Assembly (NCBI GenBank): GCA_022393335.1
Contig: JAJEKB010021351.1
Coordinates: 93,027 to 157,026, forward strand
Direction of reading: 5' to 3'
DNA from: Macrotrachela quadricornifera
Taxonomy: Eukaryota > Rotifera > Eurotatoria > Philodinida > Philodinidae
DNA length: 64,000 nt
Below, one piece after another: positions 35,759 through 48,010 of the stretch; positions within the stretch are counted from its first letter, which is position 1; each line of letters starts with the position of its first letter. The notes under the pieces are model-generated. The model was not told where the DNA came from. It saw only the letters and a list, made by a program, of their open reading frames with translations, and did no database searches. A program made the position numbers and the translations under genes.

Positions 35759-37885
35759 ATGCATATCTTTCAAATACTCTCATCGACCTTCATGTTTTTA
35801 TCTAATACACTGGGTGTTATATGTTCTCTAATATTCATTGGAGTTGTAGCAATTGATCGTCGTCGTTGTACACCAATTATCTTAATTGGTCTTAATACTG
35901 CTTTAGCTGGGTTTGTTGTTAATATAATTTATGGATCTCAAGCACTTTATCAAATACTAACTGATGGTTTTGATATGTTATGTGTATTTCGAGGTTCTCT
36001 TCTATATACCTCATCAGGTCTCTTCTATCATACTCTTTGTATTCAAGCATTTTATCGTTTATTTGTAACTATATTTGCTCAAAAACGATATCTTCAATCA
36101 GCACGTGTTATTATACCTATTGTTATTATTCAATGGATTATTTCTAGTACTTTTGCAATTCCTATTTTATTACTTGATCGAATAAAATTTCAAGCAGATG
36201 GGAAAATTTGTCAGGTACTTGTAATGACAAATTTTTTAATTATAAATTTGCATCTTAAACCTCTATAAAAGTAAAATAAATATAAAACTATTTTCTTTTA
36301 TGTATATTTACATAGGATAGTCAAAAAGTTCTGTCACATTCGTATATCTGTATGAAGAAACGACACTCCATTCATCTTTCTATTTTGCATAATCGAGGTA
36401 GTTGTTTTGGTATTATATGAAAAATTTCATCCTTCTAACCAACTCCTAATATATCATTTTGAAGTAAAGAATAGGTAAAAAATTTACTTCCCAGTTAATA
36501 CCCTTTCTTAACTGTTACAGCTGGTGATCACACAGTCCATATTGAATACCATTCGACGACTAATTATTTTGTAACCGAGTGTGAGATGAATAGATCTCGT
36601 GAATAATAACTTCATTACTGTAACAATGAAGTATATAGTGACGTTATTCAATATGTGGCTCAAAAAATGTGATAAAAAACTATGGGACAATATCGTATCG
36701 ATATTACTTCATTCGATAACGTCTTTATCACTGAACACAATCATTTTTAACTAATATAGATAGTTTTGTCCACTATTCGAGAAACCACCAAATGATAAAC
36801 GTCAACCTGGATGTCATTAGAGGATCGTCTTATGTGATCGTTTTTGGGTTCAAAATGATATCCTAGGAGTTGATTAGAAGGATGAAACTTTCCATATAAT
36901 ATCGAAACAGCTACCTCGACTATATGATATAAAAAAGTGAATGGAATGTCAATTTTCCATACAGATATAAGAAAGTGACCGAACTTTTTGATCATTCTAT
37001 GTATTAATAGATTAGAGATTCTCGAAATATAAAATTGCATAGCATCGATTGATTGAGATAAACTTTACTTTTATTTGAAGAATTATTCCTATCTACAGTC
37101 TCTTTTCATCTCTTCTCTCCTATTCAAGTAAATAGAATATATATACATTCAATAAAAATATTTTTTCTTACTAGACAGACATCAGCAAATCTAATTCCAT
37201 CTATATATTGTATTTGAAAAAGCGGTTTTTAATTGAATAGTAGTGTCTTTATGTGTAAAATACATTCTTGATCTGTGAAGATGAATAAATCGACACAACA
37301 TACATTTATTAAAACGATACAAACTGAGGAGCAAAGATTATTTTGTGAAATACATCTTAAATAAAAATAATTTTCATTTATTTTATATTATATTTCTTGT
37401 AGGTACTGTTAAATGATATATTTAGTTATGTATATGTTGCAACATTTATTTATTTCGTACCAATAACAATAATTATTTTTATTTATATTGCAATATTAAA
37501 ATATATGAAACGAAATATTATAATTGCTGGTGTTCGACAACATGCAATTGAACAAACACGTCGTCAACGTGATCTTCGATTTATGCAACGTATTCTTATT
37601 CTCGTCATCGTACCATTTATAACTGGTTTTCCTTATGTTTCTTTCTTCTTTTATGTTAATATCAGTCACTTACCATTACCATCATATGCTCTTGGAATAA
37701 GTTTTATGTTTATTGCTTTTGGTCAAAGTATAGTTATGCCACTCACTATAATTTATACTGAAGAAGTCAGAAAAGCTCTTTTAAATAGTTTGGAAAAAAT
37801 ATTTCCATGTATTCGAACGACACGTGTGCAAGATATGACTAGTGTGAATATTGCTTTGGGACCAGTTGGACCAACAGCTAAATAA
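35759..37885 (+). CDS. 7TM receptor-like protein, family 1, gene A
   Basis: Two exons, 35759-36214 and 37403-37885, give 312 residues. Exon 1 encodes four hydrophobic segments; the cytoplasmic end of helix 3 reads FYRLFVTIFAQKRY in place of a canonical DRY. Exon 2 encodes three more: around FIYFVPITIIIFIYIA, around RILILVIVPFITGF, and a last helix ending MPLTIIYTEEVRKALL. The topology fits a rhodopsin-like GPCR with very short termini. Ligand unknown; large lineage-specific sets of such receptors are usual in bdelloids. The 1,188-nt intron holds a mariner-type MITE (36315-36997). No defect is seen. Confidence 0.8.
36315..36997. mobile_element. Mariner-type MITE in an intron, 683 bp
   Basis: TA on each side; the ends are GGATAGTCAAAAAGTTC and, inverted, GAATGATCAAAAAGTTC. 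Inverted similarity extends about 150 bp into both arms. The TCAAAAAGTTC terminal motif and TA target fit mariner elements. No transposase frame. Confidence 0.7.
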
Positions 37886-39269
37886 CAATACTATATATAC
37901 AAATTATCTATTACTTTTATTTGTCGATTTTGTAGGAAGCAAGACTAGAACTATTCAATATTATTACCTTGAATTATGTTTTTTTCTTTTCTCAAAATGA
38001 CATTTGTTGTTATATATATATTAGTAAATAGAAAGTATTCAATCTAATAAATATTTGCCTGTTTGCTATTCATTTGGACCCGGTACGATCAAACACAATG
38101 AAGTTTTCGCACAGAACATCCTTTCAACCAGGAAAAGGTCATAGGGTAGTTTTTGACTCTAAATTTTCACATAAGGGGAGGTCTTTGCCCCCTCCTATCG
38201 TCAGACTTACTACAATAAATGTCTTTTTCAGAGAATTTGTGCATAGGATTGTTTTCTCAATAATTCAAGAACGAAAGTATATAAAAACCTGTGCTTTTTG
38301 CCATTGCACATAAGACATTTTAGAATATTCGAAAAAGATGAACAGAATGTATAAAAAGAAAAGAGCAAATATATGAATGAAAATATCTATCGAATGAATA
38401 AAACAACAAGTGAAATAAAATTCCATTACTCATAACTCATAATCTATATATGAAAAGAAGAAGTTGTATCTGTTTGTCTGTTTATTATACATTCAGACAT
38501 CGCACAAGCTAGTGGTGCAAAACTTTTCATAACATACTCTTAGCTTCCGAGGAGAATGGAGAGGGTTGGAGTAAAATTCCACACAGGCCATGATACATTC
38601 CAATTTTTACCAATCTTTCAAAAAGTTCAGAGCATTTGCTGCCATTCTAAGAATATTCAACTGTTACTGTCACTTTTTTGTAGCCGGTATTTGTATAAAG
38701 TATGGCAATAGGTATGAGTTAAGTAAAAGACATTCACATCCTCACACTATTTACTGAATTATTCGATATAAGAATGAGTGCAAGTGTCTGCACGGCGGGT
38801 TATGTAGTGATAATAAATGAAAAGGTCTCAAGCAAGGCCTAATGTTTAAATAATAAATGATAAAAGATACTTTTTTTTAATATGTTATATTACAATAAAA
38901 TCTCCATAATTTTATCGAAAAGGAAACAAATATTGATTTCATATAATTTTTATTCATCGAATACACTTTTGTACAAGTTAACTTTGTTAATATTCATTTG
39001 ATATGTATTTATATAAAAGTATCAGAAAAGATTATTTGTATATAATATTTAGTCAATTATATCTTAGGATTAAATTAGAACATAAATGTAAAAAAGAAAA
39101 ATAACAATTAATAATTACTGATAGTTATCATCTTACACAAGAACCTTTCTCATCAAATTTAATCATTTTTATAGATTGTCAAAATTTTCAAAAAATTTCA
39201 GCCTAATATGCATGTGATATATAAAAATTTAAACAATTTTATTTTTAAAATATTATGGATCTAAATGTA
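37886..39269. other. Intergenic; 3' flank shared with other receptor copies, then unassigned sequence
   Basis: About 37886-38050 matches the 3' flanks at 44880-45011 and 60517-60700. The remainder holds a GC-richer patch at 38070-38220 and an AT-rich stretch, with no gene recognised. Confidence 0.5.
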
Positions 39270-39620
39270 CTGTGTGTTCCAAAATGATTGCAATATCATT
39301 TCTTTCGCGAATATTTCATCATAGACAAATAATCTAATCTTAATTCTTTTCCAAAAGATGTGTCGTTGAAAGCTTAACAAAATCTGTATCAGCAAGGTTC
39401 TTACTACCAAATAAAAACATTCTCGAACCCTTTTTATAATTTCAAATATAGGCTTCCATTTTTGTGATAGAAAATTTATCAGAACATGTTAGTAAGGATG
39501 TGATTTGACATTTTTTATAGTTTTCAACGACGTATCTTTTGGAAGAAAGTCAAGAATACGTCATTGGTTCGTGCCGAAATATTCACAAAAGAAATAATGT
39601 TGCAATCATTTTGGAATATC
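39270..39620. mobile_element. 351-bp MITE with about 100-bp TIRs, TA target
   Basis: Both ends contain TTCCAAAATGATTGCAA in opposite orientation and are flanked by TA. The arms stay similar through TCCAAAAGAT.CGTCGTTGAAA. A truncated copy lies at about 63000-63249 in inverted orientation. Confidence 0.7.
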
Positions 39621-40642
39621 TAGTAGTTTTCAAAGAATGAGAAAAGCATTCACAAAAGTTGTCTTACTGGTATTGATTAAATTAATAGTTCTATATGAAA
39701 ATCTCTATAGATTTCAAAGAAATCAAATTTTAAAACAGGAATTCTTTGAAGTTTTGTATAGAGCACATCGTTATCTATGAATGCATCGGAATTTCTTATT
39801 ATTAAAGGATATTTCCACTATTTTTGACCACAACTGTCACTCAGTCATAATACAACCGGTAGAGGTAAAAATTTTTACAGAATGCTTTCAGCAGATCTGA
39901 AGCAGTTTCCATGTTCATTTTGTCTGATTTCGATCTTTCACTTTAATCAGTATGACTGAAAATGTTTGTATAAAAAGAGAAGGAATTGAGATTTTTTAAA
40001 AAGGTCAATTTTAGCTTTTCAAAAGTGCTTTGACTATCTTCAGGCGAAGTTTTAGTCCGATTGGACAAAGTTAGAAGAAGTCACAAACAATCAAGAGAAC
40101 ACAGAACCTTTCTCAAATTTCTCTCAATATGTTCTTTAGAACCTTTTTACTCAAATATGGATTCTGTTATTTCTCAATGATCTATCTTTGGTAAAAATTT
40201 CAGTTCAATCCATTGTACTCGGACTAAAAAATAGACATCATCAAAAAGTAGATTCTAACCTCAGGTACTTCAGTCATGTCTAAAGAATTATACTGAAATC
40301 GTCTTTTCTAGTTTTTTGATTCTGGATTTTGCAATATATACTTCTATTAATTGAATTCAATCTATTTTTCTTGTTAATATTTTCTCTGCCAACATTTCTG
40401 TTAAGATTCAATTCTGCATTTTTATCATATATAGACTGATTTTTGTGTAAATTATTTCAACAACCCAATAAATACTGAGTCTGTTCGTTCTCTTAATTGA
40501 ATTCATTTATTGCATCCTTTTTTATCATTTCACACTGTTTCATTTTTTATTAATAAAACAATATTTCAAATATCAATTTTGATTTTTTAAGTATCTACTT
40601 ATATAAATACATTATTTTCTTCTTCTTATTTATATTATATCT

Positions 40643-41845
40643 CTATTTTGCATTTGATCTTCTTTTTGATGCATTAATCTTGAAAGACGATTGCCTAACA
40701 CCATTAGTATTTATAAGTGTAAGCAGCATGACTAATCCTTGACCGAAAGCAATAAACATAAAACTTATTCTATGACCATATGATGGTAATGCAAAGTGAC
40801 TGATATTAACATAAAAGAAAAAAGAAACATAAGGAAAACCAGTTAGAAAAGGTATGATAACAAGAATAAGAATACGTTGAATAAATCGAAGTTCACGTTG
40901 ACGACGTTTTTGTTCAATTACACGTTGACGAATACCGACAGTTAAAAGATTTCGTTTCATATATTTTAATAAGGCAATATAAATAAAAATAATTATTGTT
41001 ATTGGTAAAAAATAAATAAATGATGCAAGATATACAAAACTAAATATATCATTTATTGATACCTAAAAATAAACAAAATCATTTCATACAAATTAAGAAT
41101 AACATCTTCACTCATTTCATTACTTATTAAGATTTAAAATACCAAGTGAATAATGGAAAATATCTATTTATAGTATCTCTTCTCATCATTTTTGAAGTTT
41201 TATTATTTCTAACAAAAAAATTTTAGGTAAAAGAAAATATGAGTAACATAGGGTATTTCTATTAGAATTTTACTCGTTTAATTTAATCGAGTGGAAAAAA
41301 TTCAGTAGAACTCGCAGTACTTAATTAGTGTAATTAACTTTAAAAAACATCATCATATTATCATTCATCCATCAAGCATTTTTAATCACCTGACAGATTC
41401 GACCTGATGGTTGAAACTTTATTCGATCAATTAATAGAATAGGAATTGCAAAAGTGCTAGAAATAATCCATTGAATAATAACAATAGGTATAATAACACG
41501 TGCTGATTGAAGATATCGTTTTTGAGCAAATATAGTTACAAATAAACGATAAAATGCTTGAATACAAAGAGTATGATAGAAAAGACCCGTTGAGCTATGT
41601 AAAAGAAAACCTCGAAATACACATAACGTATCAAAACTATCACTTGTTATTTGATGAATTGCTTGAGATGCATAAATTATATTAACAATAAATCCAGCTA
41701 AAGCGGTATTAAGACCAATTAAGATAATTGGTGTACAACAACGACGATCAATTGCTACAACTCCAATGAATATTAGAGAACATATAACACCTACTGTACT
41801 ACATAAAAACATGAAGATTGATGAGAGTATTTCAAATGCAGCCAT
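40643..41845 (-). CDS. 7TM receptor-like protein, family 1, gene B (divergent C-terminus)
   Basis: Exons 41845-41390 and 41062-40643 give 291 residues, with a 327-nt intron. Exon 1 is the same length (456 nt) as in genes A, C and D and differs mainly between helices 2 and 3. The seventh helix is present (FMFIAFGQGLVMLLTLI), but after TNGVRQ the reading diverges from the VRKxLLNxLxKIFPCIR tail of its relatives and ends after about 15 basic residues. The tail probably comes from a deletion or rearrangement. The gene may still make a receptor lacking the usual C-terminal tail. Its 5' flank matches that of gene C. Confidence 0.72.
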
Positions 41846-42414
41846 TTGTATGAAAATGGAAAAGTTAAGAGTCTTTGATTAATATCTTATTATTATTCAA
41901 CAGGAAATTCTAAAGATTAGGAATGAATGCTTTTTAAAAAAGTGAATCTAGAATCAAAAAGCGCACGTTCATAAAATAACAGAAAAATATACATTATTAT
42001 AGAAGTCTTTTTTTTTCAAATATCTCTTATAATGTAGACTTGCTGAAATAGATACAGAATAAATGGTAGAATCATTCTCTTTTGAACATTAGTTGAAGCT
42101 TCATTAAAATATATTTCCGTAGTCTAGATAAAAGGAAAGATTAGACGCATTCAAAGATGTCTTTCAAATTTTCTTTTGAAAAAAATCACACATGCTACAG
42201 AAAACATATAGTCATTATGCTTTTCTTTGAATATATATACTCTATTCATAAGAAAATAGATTTTTTTATATAAAAGTGGAGTATATAATTTATATCAAAG
42301 ACGTCATTTTCAAATAATAATCGGCTATAATTCATAAGAAATGGATATTAAAGTATAACTTTCAATAGTATTGATTGTTGAAGTATATTATTTTTCGTAT
42401 ATCTTGCTATTCTA

Positions 42415-43346
42415 TCGGGTGGGTCATAAAGAGTGATGGTCTCCATATTTCGTCAATATTTTGCTCGATTTTCAATGCTCAGGCTTTAACATTTTTTTCC
42501 AATGATGCGTCATTTAATTCTATTCAATACTGTGGGAAGAGAAATTGTTCCAATGAATAGTTGAGAAATTATATCTGGTCAATACTGCGATACTCTCAAG
42601 AAGCCCATTTTCAAATGCGTTTTTTTTACGCAACTCATTATTTCTCTTCTGCTGATTAAGTAGATGTGAAGTCACTCTAATGGATGTTTCCTATGCTTTC
42701 AGGTGCGTTCTTTCTAACAGAGCTCAAAGAAAAATGCTTTAATAAGATTATGAAGTTGTGAAGGCTAGCCTTCGCGAAAAACGAGTTGGAAACGCTTGTC
42801 ATAAATCCGATAAACGTCAGATACAGCAGAGAAGATCTTAGTGACAGTTTGCTTCTATGCAAATTATAGGGAAGATACTTTCCTTCAACTTGGTAGTAAC
42901 TCTATATAGGTTTTGATTTGAAATTAGACGTAACTAAATCAAAATTCCGATGAGCCAAAATTGACGATCTTCAAAACAAGTATTAGATGAATAACGGAAA
43001 AGTTTTGTTCTACTACATTCAGTGTCTCATAAAAAGGATTCTCGTGTCTGATAGAACTTTTCATATATTACAAAATGGCGTATTCAGTTTCCTAAAAGTC
43101 TGATCAAAGAGCAACCCAACATTGTAAAAACAAAAAACAGCGATTTGAACGTAGGCTACTAGGAAGTATCGTAGTGTTGACCAGATATGATTTCTCAGCT
43201 TTTCATCGAAAGAATTTTTTTTCCTACAGTTTTGTAGAGAATTGAATGGCGCATCTTTTAAAAAAATGTTGAAGCCCAAGCAATGAAAATCGAGCCAGAT
43301 ATTGGCGAAATACGGAGAGCATCATTCTTTATGGTCCACCCGCCAT
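42415..43346. mobile_element. 932-bp foldback element, probable TA target
   Basis: Ends TCGGGTGGGTCATAAAGAGT and, inverted, ATGGCGGGTGGACCATAAAG. The arms stay complementary for over 200 bp. The inverted paralogous site near 61490 lacks it: flanking ATTCT and TTATTC sit next to each other there. Confidence 0.75.
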
Positions 43347-43918
43347 TATTCAATCTATTATTATCAATCTGGTATTTATCATATAATTCCCTTTAGTTTA
43401 TAATTGCTTTCATTATGAAATATGTCTTTCCTCTCAATAGAGTCTCAGTACCTGTGAATTTTATTATTATAATACATATATTAACTATTTACATGACAGA
43501 CCATTGCAATACTTGCAATAATACTTCATTAATCGATATCGTTTTTGAAATACTACATTACTAAAAACTTTGTAACAATAGTTTTCGATATTTGACAATA
43601 TTTTCTTGTAACATTCTCTTTTCTTTCTGAGAATAATACCTAAAACTTAAGTAATGTTTATTATCATATATAGAAATTACCGTCTAGAAGATAAATAAGC
43701 CATAGAATATCTGGTTTATTTAATAAATTAAAAAATAAAAAAAAACAGAATTACAAGCTTAATACATAATCATGCTTATTTTCTTTATGTTAAAATATAG
43801 TAACAAGTTGAAATATTTCAATAAAAGAAAAGAACTAAAAGCTGAAATTTGAACTTTGTCAAAAATATCAATCAAATGAAACTTTCAAATATCGATTGTA
43901 TACAGCACTAACTGTCTA

Positions 43919-44543
43919 ACGGGTGAAGCAGAAAAAAAATTACTTTTTTATCTTCCTCATTGTGCATTCAGTTTTCATCCGATTATCTTGAAGTTTTTTT
44001 TAAAACATTTGCCATTGAGTTCTCTAGAAAATCATATGCTTTTTATTTTCGTAAGTAATCAAAATGATTTTCTTTCAAACTTTACAATCGATCCGTAAAA
44101 CTGTCGCAACTTTCAAAAACTACAGTTTCTCGAATTTTCTTTACTGCTCGCTTTAGTTCTTCAATCAAAGTCTTTTTTCATTGGACACAATCTCAATCCT
44201 TTCGATTACTCAATTTGGGACGAATTTCCACAACAAATGAATTATGATCGTGTCCAATCAAAAAAGACATTGATTGAAGAACTAAAGCGAGCAGTAAAGA
44301 AAATTCGAGAAACAGTAGTTTTTGGAAGTTGTAACAGTTTTACGAACCGATTGTAGCATTTGAAAGAAAATGATTTTAATTACTTACGAAAATAAAACAC
44401 ATATAATTTTCTAGAGAATTCAATGGCAAATCTTGTAAAAAAATATTCAATATAATCGGATGAAAATTGAATGCACAATGAGCGAAATAGAAAAGTAATT
44501 TTTTTTTTATTGAACGTTTTTAGTAAAAGAAAATGCGACGTTC
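43919..44543. mobile_element. 625-bp foldback element with about 270-bp arms
   Basis: The arms about 43930-44200 and 44240-44515 are near-perfect inverted repeats (for example GCTCGCTTTAGTTCTTCAAT and its inverse), leaving a loop of about 40 bases. TA flanks both ends. The paralogous sequence near 60928 lacks it: the ACTGTC and TTTTATACTT flanks are almost joined. Confidence 0.78.
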
Positions 44544-45011
44544 TATTTTATACTTTAGATATGGAAATTATCCATACCGTTGCTTTTATATTTGTCATAT
44601 GATGATAGTTTTTTACAATATATTCAAAATTAATTTCTGTATTATTAAGTCATAACTAAAAATATGTTGCTTACCTTTGTTCAAATTTATGATAAAGTTG
44701 TTAGTCAAGATTTACAACAAACTTTTCTTTTTTTTTTGTCACTCAACATTTAATTATCCCGTATAAAAATAAATCCATCATGTTTTACATGTAAATCCTT
44801 AAAGCGTCTTTTATGAAAAATTGTTAATGAAATTGTGAATCTATGTATGTTTATTAGATTGAATACTTTCTATTTAGAAATATATATAACAACAAATGTC
44901 ATTTTGAGAAAAGAAAACGATAATTAAAGGTAATAATATTGAATAGTTCTAGTCTTGCTTCCTACAAAATCGGCAAATAAAAGTAATAGATCATTTGTAT
45001 ATATAGTATTG

Positions 45012-48010
45012 TTATTTAGGTGTTGTTCTAACTGCTCCCAAAGCAATATTCACACTAGTCACATCTTGTACACGTCTTGTTCTAATACATGGAAATATTT
45101 TTTCCAAACTATTTAAAAAACTTTTTCTGACTTCTTCAGTATAAATTATAGTGAGTAGCATAACTATACTTTGACCAAAAGCAATAAATATAAAACTTAT
45201 TCCAAGAGCATCTGATGGTAAAGGAAAGTGACTGATATTAACATAAAAGAAAAAAGAAACATAAGGAAAACCAGTTAAAAATGGTACAATGACGAGAATA
45301 AGAATACGTTGCATAAATCGAAGATCACGTTGACGACGTGTTTGTTCAATTGCATGTTGTCGAACACCAGCAATGATAATGCTTCGTTTCATATATTTCA
45401 ATATTGCAACATGAATAAAAATAATTATTGTTATTGGCAAAAAATAAATAAATGATGCAAGATATACAAAACTAAATATATCGTTTATTGATACCTACAA
45501 GAAACAAATGTTGATTAAGAGAATTAATTGTCATTAAATAGTAGAAATACTATATAGAATAAATGAAAATCTATCTCTTGAAATTTATTTTTATTTAAGG
45601 TATGCTTCGTAAAATAATCTTTGCTTCTCAGTTTTTAATATTGTAATGAATGTATGTTTCCTAATCAAACTACTCGTCAAGAGAGTACTACTTATCAGCA
45701 TGAGTATTCAGAATACTCAGACGAGTACTTGATAGATTTAATGTGTAAAGATGATTTTCGTGTACTTTGAGGAATACTCCTATGAGTTTTTTCATTAGAG
45801 ATTTACGCAGAGTGAAAGCCTGATCACTCACTGTTGTACTCATCCTTGCTTTTCTATGTGCATTTACCAAAACATTTATGTATTAACTATCTCAAAATAG
45901 ATTGAAATTATTGTGTACAGAAAATTAATTTAATTAAATATAAAAATATATACAAAAAATATTTTCATTACTAAAATGTATATTTCTCAGTTTTTCATAA
46001 TTATCTATTTGATTGATTCGGTAACTGGTCATTCAATAACAAAAGTGAAACATTTTTTCAAATCTTTCGTTTTTATATTCGATCAAGCATATGTTTTAGT
46101 TTATAATTGAACACAGATTGCAATTTTATTTTATAAATTTAATTAAAAAAATTCATTTTTATATTTACAATGTTATCAAACTTTTTTTAGATAATCAACG
46201 ATAATTAATGAATGGGATCAACCGATAAGTTTAACTTTTCAAATATCATAAAATTTTATTCATATGAAATATTTAGATTTATTCATTTGACAATCTTTAT
46301 GTAAAAATCTTATCAACTAAAAATATTTATTCTACATATTAATCAACATCGTGCATCTATTTTTATCGAATTTCTTCATCTTTCTTAAAACAACTATTTT
46401 TTTTTTTCGTTCTTGCTGATGTATGTAAATTTCAATTTAGTCTTGTATTCGAAGTGAACAATTTCTTGTTTTTTTTCCTGTGAAGAACTCGAAAAACAAT
46501 AAATAATATCTATAGCGGTTTAACTATCCATGTAATATATTTCTTAACCCTTTGAGGACCGTGGTACAAGGGTTGTACCACCTGTTTTTCAGTAGAAAAA
46601 GTGTTTGCTTTATCATAAACTCTTATGTTCTGTAAGGTAATAAGTTGCCTCATTTGCTATCTGATTCATATCTTTCCTCTCTTTCTTCCTGTCATATAAA
46701 TCCTTCTCAGACATCCTTCTTTGCTTATGCTACTATACAATGACGTCATATTCTCTCCCCTCTTTTCTTCATGCATTATCCAAAAGTTTCTATCTAACCA
46801 CTTTCAACGAAATACAGCAAATTGAATGTAGAACCACTTGCTGATTAAAAAAATTCGGTCCCCAAAGGGTTAAGCATGTGTTGAATAGTTGTTTTGTACT
46901 GAATTAAAATAAAATATTTATACCATAACAGTACTATACAAAATGTGCTTATGACTATTCTTACATGAACAAGCGAAGTGCTCAAAAACATGTAGAAGTA
47001 CTCATACAAAGTATGGAATTTTCTAAGCTGCGTACTACATTGTCGCACTACGATACTCAGATCCAAGCATAAGTACTTCGGATGAGTACTCAAAGTCCAC
47101 GAGTACTTGTGCCATTTTCTAACGTGAGTACTTTTTGAGTACTATCCTTTGAGTATTTTGACTAGAGTTGTGTCGATTTACTCATCTTCATAGATCAAGA
47201 ATGTATTTCACATAAAGACACTACTATTGAATTAGAAATCGCTTTTTTAAATACAATATATAGATGGAATAAGATATGCTGATGTCTGTCTAGTAAGAGA
47301 AAATATTTTTATTGAATGTATATGTATTCTATATATTTCAATATGAGAGAAGACATGAAAAGAAACTGTAGATAGGAATAATTCTTCAAATAAAACTAAA
47401 GTTTATCTAAACAAATCGATGCTGTGCAATTTTATACTCTTAGACTCTTTGATCTATTAATAAATATACACAGAAAAATATAGTTTTATATTTATTTTAC
47501 TCTTATAAGGATTTAAGATGGAACTTGTAAATGAAAAATTGTCATTACAAGTACCTGACAAATTCTACCATTTGCTTGAAATTTTATTCGATCAAGTAAT
47601 AAAATAGGAATTGCAAAAGTACTAGAAATAATCCATTGAATAATAACAATAGGTATAATAACACGTGCTGATTGAAGATATCGTTTTTGAGCAAATATAG
47701 TTACAAATAAACGATAAAATGCTTGAATACAAAGAGTATGATAGAAGAGACCTGATGAGGTATATAGAAGAGAACCTCGAAATACACATAACATATCAAA
47801 ACCATCAGTTAATATTTGATAAAGTGCTTGAGATCCATAAATTATATTAACAATAAATCCAGCTAAAGCAGTATTAAGACTAATCAAGATAATTGGTGTG
47901 CAACAACGACGATCAATTGCTACAACTCCAATGAATATTAGAGAACATATAACACCTATTGTACTACATAAAAACATGAAGATTGATGAGAATATTTCAA
48001 ATACAGTCAT
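45012..48010 (-). CDS. 7TM receptor-like protein, family 1, gene C
   Basis: Exons 48010-47555 and 45494-45012 give 312 residues, the same exon lengths as genes A and D. The first helix begins FEIFSSIFMFLCSTIGVICS. All seven hydrophobic segments and the C-terminal VRKSFLNSLEKIFPCIR are kept, and no stop or frameshift is seen. The 2,060-nt intron has grown by a nested insertion (45659-47169). Donor CAG/GTACTT and acceptor TTGTAG are the same as in its relatives. Likely a functional chemosensory-type receptor gene. Confidence 0.8.
45659..47169. mobile_element. 1.5-kb insertion rich in GAGTACT motifs, within the gene C intron
   Basis: Both ends are packed with GAGTACT/AGTACTC in both orientations and are roughly inverted. 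The intron of gene A has a clean empty site: GTATGTT is directly joined to GTGTCGATTT there (reading from about 37300 on the minus strand). No coding frame. The target duplication is unclear (GTT possible). It contains the piggyBac-type MITE at 46544-46873. Confidence 0.65.
46544..46873. mobile_element. piggyBac-type MITE, 330 bp including TTAA targets
   Basis: TTAA at both ends; terminal repeats CCCTTTGAGGACCG and, inverted, CCCTTTGGGGACCG. No coding frame. It is nested inside the 45659-47169 insertion. Confidence 0.8.

Larger units (their letters stand above)
39270..45494 (-). repeat. Inverted duplication, left arm
   Basis: Matches about 60034-63249 on the opposite strand. Collinear landmarks: the MITE end at 39270; the flank 39640-40640 (a block around 40140-40460 matches 62100-62420 inverted); receptor gene B; its upstream region 41846-42410 (61500-61800); the block 43346-43918 (60960-61490); the 3' flank 44544-45011; and exon 2 of gene C. 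The left arm is longer because it holds intact gene B and two later insertions. Confidence 0.75.

Noticed and set aside
38450..38530. TGTTTGTCTGTTT motif seen again near 51750, as transposon ends
   Set aside because: Similarity is limited to a short simple-sequence-like stretch.
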